In this document: piece by piece, positions 56,792 through 64,000 of the stretch
How positions within the stretch are numbered: the first letter of the stretch is position 1
Layout of the letters: each line of letters starts with the position of its first letter
NCBI GenBank assembly: GCA_907163345.1
Contig: CAJQUN010000021.1
Coordinates: forward strand, 3,720,001 to 3,784,000
Origin: Haberlea rhodopensis
Lineage: Eukaryota; Streptophyta; Magnoliopsida; Lamiales; Gesneriaceae
DNA length: 64,000 bases
Direction of reading: 5' to 3'
Made by a program: the position numbers and the translations under genes
The notes under the pieces: generated by a model
What the model saw: only the letters and a program-made list of their open reading frames with translations
Told to the model about the DNA's origin: nothing
The model's database searches: none

Positions 56792-58188
56792 TATTATAAA
56801 GATAAGAACATCAAAAGAAAACAAAGCCGATTTTACTACTAACTCCGTCAAAATATTGCTCTATCGAAATCGTATTTGTGTTCCTAACTCCATGAAGAAA
56901 GAAAACTTGGAAGAAACTCATAAATCACGATTCACCAATCATCCAGGAGGTTCCAAAATATATAAGGATTTGAAAGAATATTTCTGGTGGAATGGAATGA
57001 AGTGAGATGTCGCCGATCTTGTAAAGCACTGCCTCTCATGCCAAATGATAAAAGCCGAGCACCAAAGGCCATCCGGACTTCTACAACCTTTACCCAACCA
57101 GAATGGAAATAGGATCAGGTCACCATGGACTTTGTAATTGGACTCCCAACACTACGAGGTGGTCATGATAGCATATGGGTGGTAGTAGACCGTCTCACCA
57201 AATCAGAGCATTTTATACCTATCAGTCAAAAGTATGGCGTGGAAAAACTCACAGAACTCTACCAAAAGGAGATCGTCCGGCTACATGGAATCCCTACTAC
57301 CATCGTCTCAGACCGAGATCCAAAATTTACATCTATATTGTGGAAAAAAACTGCAAGAATGTCTCGGGCAGAGCTAAGTTTTAGCACGGCTGCTCATCCT
57401 CAGACCGACGGTCAGTCTGAGCGTACTATTCCAATTTTAGAAGATATGCTTCGTGCGTGCGTGCTAGATTCTGGATCAAATTGGGAGAAGCATTTACCAC
57501 TCGTGGATTTCGCCTATAATAACAGTTATCAAGCCACTATACAAATGGCTCCATATGAGGCATTATATGGGAGGAAATGTCACTCTCCTCTCAATTGGGA
57601 TGTGGAGGAATGGCGAAGCACTAAGGATGGAAAGAGCCGAGCAAAATACCGCCGGACATCATACAAGAGGCCATTAATAAAGTGCAAATCATTAAGCAAA
57701 TGATTCAAACAGCTCAAAGTCGACAGAAGAGTTATGCAAATAAAAGACGAAAAAAATTGGAATTTGATGAAGGAGACCGTGTGTTCCTGAAAGTATCGCC
57801 AAGAAAAGGAATCAGAATGGCTGGGAAGAAAGGTAAGCTGCAACCACGATTCTTAGGACCATTTGAGATAATTGAACGAATAGGGCATGTAGCTTAACGA
57901 TTAGCACTACCAGAAACTGTCATTGGAATACACAACGTCTTCCATGTGTCACAATTACGGAAATGCCACATGAACGAGAAACAAGTGGTCGACTCCAATC
58001 AACTAACATTAAAACCAGATCTCTCGTACGAAGAACGACCTATTCAGATCCTTGATCAGAAAATCAATGAACTCTGTTCCGGACCCATCCAATTGGTAAA
58101 GGTATTCTGGAGGAACCAACGCGTCGAAGAAGCTACATGGGAAAAAGAAGAAGATATTAAACATCAATATCCCGAACTCTTCCAGTGA
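56792..58188 (+). pseudogene. Chromovirus integrase and chromodomain, with stops
   Basis: The zinc-binding HHCC part is at about 56900-57060 (FTNHPGGSKIYKDLKEYFWW, then HCLSCQMIKAEH). The core is at 57125-57703 (MDFVIGLPTLRGGHDSIWVV, IVSDRDPKFTS, TAAHPQTDGQSERT), with the expected D, D and E. The GPFEIIERIG stretch lies at about 57850. The chromodomain-like end is VKVFWRNQRVEEATWEKEEDI, just before the stop at 58188. In-frame stops lie at 57003-57005, 57895-57897 and elsewhere. Confidence 0.88.
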
Positions 58189-58246
58189 AAACAATTGAAT
58201 CTGTAGACCAGATTCTTTTAAGGAGGGGAGATTGTATCACCCTTTT

Positions 58247-58364
58247 TAGTTATGATATATATGTTACGAGACAACATAAGTAAAATGCCACTGACAAAGT
58301 AAAATGCTAATGAATATACACAAAATTGCATATTTTATTGATACACATAATTTTCATATTCATC

Positions 58365-58399
<35 letters not shown>

Positions 58400-58932
58400 A
58401 TTCATATATATATATATATCGGACAACATGACAACATGGTGGTGTGAATGTGATATCGGTGATGCAGTGAAACGTAATTCTTCCTCAGGCTCTGATGGCG
58501 TGCACTCAGATGGTTCTGACTCCTTTTCTACCTCCGACCCTATCTTGGTTGTCAAAGTCGATGGTGATACTGTGGTAGTGGTGGTTAGTGGTGCTGCTAT
58601 GTCACCACTCAGTGCAGACTCCCCCAACTCCATCCCCGGGGCTAACTGAAACTCATCAAGAAGCATGTCATCAGTAGGTCAAAGGAATATACTGTATTAG
58701 GAAACAGGGGATCTGCGTACTGATTCCATCTAAGTGGATCCCTAGTAGGGTCTATTTTTGTGATGGACATACGTGCAGTGCGACGACAGGCTGGAGCACT
58801 CGGCTCCCCTACCTCGAGCGTAGTAGTGGGTATGAAATTTTCCTGCGGAGCCTGAAAGGCATCATATCATCTAACATATATCGACCAGAAACTATAGTGT
58901 TATGCAGGTAACCCACTCAGCAAACTCCTCAG
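58247..58932 (-). repeat. Right arm of the inverted repeat (reversed leader copy)
   Basis: It is the reverse complement of 52835-53749 with about 200 bp missing next to the AT run. On the minus strand it keeps 92 codons of the extra ORF with many substitutions, so the two arms are not a recent duplicate. It starts 14 bp after the 3' LTR start and ends exactly where another LTR-like sequence begins. Confidence 0.9.
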
Positions 58933-58933
58933 T

Positions 58934-59640
58934 TGTAAGGACCCCACGCCCTTAATCCTCTATTAGTTTAATCCATGTACTTAGAGCATACAATCATGTA
59001 ATCAAGGGGAGAACCACATGCCACTATAACATAAAATACCAATAATAAAATTTCTTACATTATTCTATATAATGTCCATATCCCCCATACCACTCAACCC
59101 TTAAGTATGCATCTTATAATACACTAACATGTTCTCAATTCATTTAGCAATTCCTTATTTAATTGCATGCAACCAATAAATGAAAAGAGAAAGGCCCATG
59201 CCCTTTATACATCCCATATACACATGTAACGGTACTCACATGCGAGCACCCAATGAATGAATGTGTATTTAATGTATAAAGTACCCAACACAATACCAGC
59301 ACTGACACTTCAGTCCTGGAAGCACCTCCAATCCATAGTTCGATCTCAACTCCGGAGCTACCGCTATACCTGTTCCACCTGCCCCAACAGAGACAGCCCC
59401 CACACGGGGTGAGCATACCAATACCACCGATCCAATAATCACAATATCATATTACATAATTTACAGAATGTAAAGCGGTGAATTTAAAAGACACTCCCTG
59501 AATAGTGTCATCCTCATACGGGATCCCTTGTGTTGTTTCTGTTCTCAAAATAACCAAAACCATCAATTCCCCAAAAGCCAGTTAATCGTTACATTGATTA
59601 ACCCATCCGTTCCCCAATAAAAATACCAAAATCAATAACT
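58934..59640 (+). repeat. LTR-like fragment starting TGTAAGGACC
   Basis: TGTAAGGACCCCACGCCC at 58934 follows directly on the end of the inverted arm and resembles starts of chromovirus LTRs. Further on, a CCGGAGCTACCGCTATACCTG-like stretch at about 59350 (on the minus strand AGGTATAGCGGTAGCTCCGG) is also of a kind seen in such LTRs, although that would imply the other orientation. No partner LTR or coding region was found. Orientation and end are uncertain. Confidence 0.4.
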
Positions 59641-59649
59641 CAAATCATT

Positions 59650-60741
59650 AAACAACGTGTACAGATATTCCATATATCTAACCACTAATTCCGGAGTCTC
59701 ATTACCTCGCACGCCCAATAGTGGCGGCATCATAGCCTGCCCTGATGCCTGTCCTTTCTTGGACTTAGCTTTCAAGTTCTCGGCCATCCTAGCCTTCATC
59801 ATTTTTGTCTCTGAAAAGAACAGACAGAGGTTAGTCTGAGCAGGTTAATCAAAATATACAAACAAGAGTGCTCAGAAACACTCACCGAAGGGCATCTTCA
59901 AGGATACACCTTTCGGGCTCAGCAAGAACAAGTATAACAGTCCGTCGTCAATCAGCTCCGCCAGATTATAGCACTGATCACAAAGTTTACGACGAACCGA
60001 GAGATACGGTTCCTTCCCAAGGTGCCCCTTGATTGATTTGCCCTTCAGAAGGTTTTCTCTCCACTCCATGGGAATATCCCAAGGCTGGAGTGGACGAGCA
60101 AAAAATAGAATTTTTTCCAATTTTTTTATTGACGAGGGTAGTTCTTGAGGAAACCAATCCTCGTTCGGGAAGAAAAATAAAAAAGTTCGATCTCTTTCTT
60201 ATTCAACTGAAAAAAGCAATAAAAGAGATCGGGGGTCGGGGTAGAATCCAGAAAGGAAAGGACTATGAAGAAGCCCGCCAACAGTCTATAACTGTTGGGG
60301 AATAACTGGCTGAGGGAGATAGCAAAATAAGAGGCCACTTCAACAAAAAAAGGGGGGACAGGAAAGTGAAGGCTCCTCGGAGTTGATCTAAATAAAAGGG
60401 AAAATAACCATTAGGGGGCAGATGAGGGTGATATCCTGAAGGGGGAGCAATAATAGAAGTCCCCTCAGAAATCTCTCATGTGGTACGAATGCTGGATATA
60501 TGTTGGTCCGTCTGGATCTTGGATTCAAAAATTTCGAACCAGGGGACCTTAGCTGTCACCAAGTTTTGTTCTGTAGTAGCCCGCTCTTCCTCTTTGCGAG
60601 CAGCTGAAGAACTTGAAGAACTTCTCCTCGCTATCTGAGGAGGATGAAGGTAGAGGAGGAAAAGTAGCAACTCTTTCCTAGGTATGGGTGTAGTACATCT
60701 ATATTTCCCTCCAGGAGGAATCATCCGAATATGAAGTCATA
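59650..60741 (-). pseudogene. Transposon-associated ORF, gypsy-type transposon (Transposase_28-like) domain, degraded
   Basis: On the minus strand a TATA box (about 60850) and a leader lead to an ATG near 60741. Broken frames then read FFVEVASYFAISLSQLFPNSYRLLAGFF, resembling the N-terminal domain of plant proteins annotated as putative gypsy-type transposon, and later KGHLGKEPYLSVRRKLCDQC. A GGTGAGTG donor at about 59885 and a TTTTCAG acceptor at about 59821 suggest an intron, followed by KMMKARMAENLKAKSKKG. At least four stops or shifts are present. Family placement is by memory only. Confidence 0.5.
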
Positions 60742-60844
60742 TTTGGTAGGTAAATGCTTGAAAAGCCTGAAGATACGTTGCTCGGTCGTCTGATGCTAGC
60801 TCGGAAGCAGAATGAAGCAAAGTAAAACAAATGAGGGGGAGTGA

Positions 60845-60860
60845 CAGATTATTTATAGGG
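60845..60860 (-). promoter_or_regulatory. TATA box of the minus-strand transposon ORF
   Basis: CCCCCTATAAATAATC on the minus strand, about 110 bp before the ATG at 60741. Confidence 0.5.
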
Positions 60861-61078
60861 GGACCATGTGAACAGTTGTTAAATCCATGCCGTCCAAAAT
60901 AAGTTGAATGGACGGTCCCAGATGTGCCTCGGGAAACGGAAGTCATGCGGTGTTTTGAAAATTTTGGGCGGGAAAAAAGAGTGGCAAAAAACCCCCGAGC
61001 AGGTCAAAATTAGGATTTTACCCGAAGAAGATAAAACAAGACTTCAATATTATCGTCTTGCTTTACTTCAGGGGGTGA

Positions 61079-61650
61079 AGTGATGTCATATGACATATTA
61101 GTTTTCTCGGGTAAAGTCCCCTGCAAGTACCGAACAGCATTACCCGAGCACAAGATATCCAAACACTATTAAACCCTGCTTGGTATACTGGTCAGAGAAT
61201 AGAACTAACAAATCAACCTGCGGAGATAAGGGTGCAATAATGGAGCGCGGATTTCTCGGACACGCTTGCCCCAATAACGCCACGATCAGAGGAGGCAATG
61301 TTCTGGATTTTCCGCGAGCTAATCACCAGGATCAGCCCTATAAATACACACTTATGGTCTCATTGGAAGAGGTTGTACTTTTGACGCAAGAAAAGACTCC
61401 GAAGAGAGCATATTTAGTTTGTTCGGTCATTCCTCTTATTTTTTATGACATTCTTGTTTAGAAGTTTGATATTCGTGTTTTGTGTCAAAGATCCATTTTC
61501 TATAGTGAAGAGTTTATACTGGACAAAGTCCCGTGGTTTTTTTCCTTCATTCTTGAAGGTTTTCTACGTAAAAATTTTGGTGTCTCTTATTAATTTTCTG
61601 TCACACATACTCTATCCGAACACTACACATACTCTATCCGAACACTGAGA
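61079..61650 (+). repeat. Copia-type LTR fragment
   Basis: It has a TATA box, CCTATAAATACAC, at about 61337-61349. It also has a stretch around CCCGTGGTTTTTTTCCTTC and TTTTCTACGTAAAAATTTTGG (61531-61580), which is characteristic of the R/U5 part of many plant copia LTRs. It ends with a 22-bp tandem duplication around CACATACTCTATCCGAACAC (61604-61648). No primer site or coding region follows, so it is a solo or truncated LTR. The left border is a guess. Confidence 0.5.
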
Positions 61651-61841
61651 ATTAAAGATAACATAAAAAAACATTGTTTAAATCTGAAAGTGTGAGCCAC
61701 GAACAACACTTTGACGATTCCTGTACCAATGTAGCAAAAAAATGGAGAGATTATATAGAGACGCACCTTAGAAACGAATTTTGATGCAATGACGAAGAAG
61801 GAAAATTTGGAACATGTAATCCAAAGAGAAGTCGTTTCTTT

Positions 61842-62347
61842 TCAAATCGATAAATCAGATGTGAACCACACACAGGAACGGCAAATCAAACTAATTGGAG
61901 GGCTATAAACTGAAGCAACAACTTTAAGCGTGAGGTAGGGAACCAAAACGAGAACATAGATAAAATACAAGACTGAACGATATATAGAAACACCATAGAA
62001 GGAATAGCCAACAACCACAAGAAATTGAAGTCCATTTATTGTACATTGAGCATAAATGATAGACCAACATTTAATTGTTTCGGAAACCTTTCGACTCGCC
62101 AAACGGATTCTGCTCCGCTAGCCTCTTCAATAACCCATGTTGGACTTTCCAAAACCTTCCGAACGACCGCAATAAAGCTGGATTTCCAGCATCTTCGGTA
62201 AACCTCAAGAACACAATAGGGTAGAGGAACAATAATGTCCCGAAGAGTTAAAAAGGGCAGCACAATAACAAACCCAAGAGGAAAAAAAGCCCATTCTGTA
62301 GAGTTGAAAAAGAAGAAAAATGAACAAGCCAGAAGGGAAAAAACCAT
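61842..62347 (-). pseudogene. Plant multi-pass membrane protein remnant
   Basis: Two overlapping minus-strand frames (62347-62036 and 62102-61842) contain VRKVLESPTWVIEEASGAESV and then hydrophobic stretches (LQFLVVVGYSFYG, YFIYVLVLVPYLTL), ending near CRSCVWF. This recalls uncharacterised plant transmembrane proteins whose conserved core has a WxxxExxSGxESxxR pattern. A frameshift near 62090 separates the halves. The N-terminal part is short compared with what I expect, so this is a truncated, broken copy. The family call is tentative. Confidence 0.35.
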
Positions 62348-62426
62348 GGGTTATTTAAAAAACTAACCCAAAAAAAATGTTCTTAACAAAATAATCCAAT
62401 TTAAAAAAGTTAATAAAGTAACCCAA

Positions 62427-62452
62427 GACGCCAACCCAATTGGCGTCTTTGA
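62427..62452. repeat. Inverted repeat AAGACGCCAA / TTGGCGTCTT
   Basis: Ten-base arms with a CCCAA loop, followed 13 bp later by CACGCCAACTGG, a partial third arm. It lies immediately before the truncated copia copy. Confidence 0.75.
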
Positions 62453-62496
62453 TGTGTCACGCCAACTGGCACAATCCCTCATCAGTTTGGAAAGCT

Positions 62497-64000
62497 TATG
62501 TAATCCTTACGACTTGAGATCATTAGAGATCCCTACATAAGGAGTTATGTATCTTGATATTGTCAAACGTTACCTGTAACAGGGTAAACTATAAAGGCAA
62601 ATATTGGATACACTACGAATTATGTAGAGGGATGTTGATTGATCAAGATAGGATTTGTCCCTCCTATATAACAGGAGAAGTGTTTGGGCCCTTGATCAAG
62701 TAAGACTAAAATGCATGGCCATGCTCGAATGAGTCGATATGTGATATCGAGCTTATTCGTTTATTCTAGTTCTACTTGGGGATCAAGAAATAAAGATTGA
62801 ATATACGAGTATGACTATTACATGACTCGTGTTCAATCTAAACACATTGGACAAATGAATTAAGTTACATGGTTAATATTATCACAAGTTCTTAGGTTAT
62901 GTCGAGTCAATGACATTCTTGTAATTTGGGTAGCCTTAATGTGTTGCTAGATACCGCTCATTGCTTGTGACATAAAATGAGATTTTATGTCACTGCCAAC
63001 ATTGCAAGATCCTATCGGGTCGCACAAAAGATTAAATCGATAAGGGGAATTAAATTCATTGGATGAATTAATTAATTAAGAAGAGTCTTAATTACATGAT
63101 TATAAGGATTTAATTAAATCATGGGTTTGGGCCCATGAAGCTTTAAGAAAGTCTTGAACCTTTAATTAAATCTAATATATAAATGATATCAAGGTTAATT
63201 AAGAATTAATCCTACGTATCACAAAACCTAAATAGCCACCATTTGAAGAGCTCTCGGCCGCCGACATTAAGCATCACTGTCGCCGCCGCCTCCGTGGGTT
63301 TGTGAGCTTTTTGATTGGTCGTCGTTGATCGGTTTTGAACCGTGAGTTCAATTTTGGTTTTGAACCGATATGAATACTCTGTATAGGTCCTCGGTTAGGA
63401 ATCCATTGTTTTATTTCCGCTGCGCACTTGTGTGTTGGATTCCTTACAGTGGTATCAGAGCCAGGTTCAAAGCTCATATCGGAATTATGTGGTTAATGGT
63501 TTAATCATATTTAGAATTATATTGCATGCTTTAAAACTGTATAATTCATATATGATATGGAATAAATCGTGTTTGTGAAAATCATCGTATAATTGTATTT
63601 GATATAATTGGCGAATTATTGTATACGATACAAGAATGCGCAAAATCAAACCCTTGGCACATTATGGTTCGACCACCATCACACTTGACCCACGGCTGCC
63701 ACATGAGGGCTAGGGTTTTCGAACCATTGGCTCGAGATGGTCTAGCCGTTGTGGCTCATGTTTGTGCATGGATGTATCGAAACATGGCTAGGGTTTAGAA
63801 CCCTTTTGGCTCGATGAACTTCAAGCCACCGCCGCACGTGAATGGGCTAGGGTTTCGAACCCTTAGCCACATTCGGTCCAACAGGCACCGAGATGGCTAG
63901 TTCGAACCCTAGTCACATGCGTGGTTGGTTGGCCGTGGGTTTTGGGCTAAGGATCCGTGACATGTGATGTCCCTAGCGTACGATAGTTTCATAAAATTTA
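62497..64000 (+). mobile_element. 5'-truncated second copy of the copia family, open at the window edge
   Basis: From TATGTAATCCTTACGACTTGAG onward it matches copia LTR positions from about 2598, ending TCCTTACA at 63448. The primer site TGGTATCAGAGCC is at 63450-63462. The leader then runs to the window edge. The first about 400 bp of the LTR are missing. The LTR is more diverged than the pair at 2202 and 18364; for example, the part around 63130-63350 is largely different. Coding parts, if present, lie outside. Confidence 0.9.
63708..63914. repeat. Four degenerate palindromes in the copia leader
   Basis: Copies at about 63708-63731, 63786-63810, 63845-63868 and 63896-63914 follow the pattern GGCTAGGGTT-TCGA-AACCCTTAGCC, with differences. 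The third is a nearly perfect 24-bp palindrome. Spacing is about 50-80 bp. The leader of the other copia copy has a different, GC-rich repeat patch at the comparable distance from its primer site. Confidence 0.85.

Larger units (their letters stand above)
50657..58246 (+). mobile_element. Chromodomain Ty3/gypsy retrotransposon (chromovirus), 3' LTR truncated
   Basis: The left LTR starts TGTAACACCC and ends TCCCACA. A primer site with TGGCATCAGAGC follows, then a leader with an extra ORF, gag, protease, RT, RNase H, integrase and a C-terminal chromodomain. A purine tract, AGGAGGGGAGAT, ends at 58232. The right LTR begins TGTATCACCC at 58233 but is lost after about 14 bp, where a reversed copy of the leader region begins. 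Frameshifts and stops in gag, protease, RT and integrase make it inactive. Chromoviruses often target heterochromatin through the chromodomain. Confidence 0.9.

Overview
This is nuclear DNA of a flowering plant, probably a eudicot; I cannot name the species. The evidence is long AT-rich intergenic DNA, GT-AG (and two GC-AG) introns, plant-only gene families (TONSOKU, a long P-class PPR protein, a TRICHOME BIREFRINGENCE-LIKE protein), and dense LTR retrotransposons together with an endogenous caulimovirid.

Layout. (1) 1-20.1 kb is a nest of repeats. A decayed endogenous pararetrovirus on the minus strand (1-2201 and 19855-20107) was split by a Ty1/copia element (2202-19854). That element is bounded by a 5-bp duplication, CTTTC. 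It carries a foreign solo LTR inside its own 5' LTR (3077-4547), a gag-only non-autonomous LTR element inside its gag (6747-12960), and a reversed solo LTR inside its integrase region (14312-15791). (2) 20.1-24.3 kb is low-complexity and intergenic DNA with a degenerate, intron-containing gene remnant on the minus strand. (3) 24.5-43.7 kb is the gene island. It holds a complete 19-exon TONSOKU (TSK) gene with a LINE in intron 10, a convergent intronless 827-codon PPR gene, and a three-exon TBL gene. (4) 43.7-50.6 kb is mostly intergenic, with two SINE-like insertions, a 187-codon multi-pass membrane protein gene and a fragment of a BTF3/NAC-beta pseudogene. (5) 50.6-64 kb is a second repeat block: a chromodomain Ty3/gypsy element whose internal region is flanked by two inverted copies of its own leader ORF region, further LTR and transposon-protein remnants, a membrane-protein remnant, and a 5'-truncated second copy of the copia family running off the right edge.

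How the genes work together. TSK acts in chromatin replication and fork repair, and an E2F-type site lies about 130 bp upstream of its ATG, which fits S-phase expression. The PPR protein is predicted to be organellar and the TBL protein a Golgi polysaccharide O-acetyltransferase. These three are ordinary single genes with no evident operon-like link. TSK and PPR end tail to tail, with 267 bp between stop codons.

The most unusual signal is in the repeats. Two different LTR families carry arrays of a 14-bp palindrome with the same arms, GGCG and CGCC, around different six-base palindromic cores (TAATTA or ATCGAT). The arrays lie at about the same distance from the LTR start, and both LTRs begin with a short hairpin. 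Other palindrome arrays, unrelated in sequence, sit in the untranslated leader of the copia copies. I know of no described function for these arrays.
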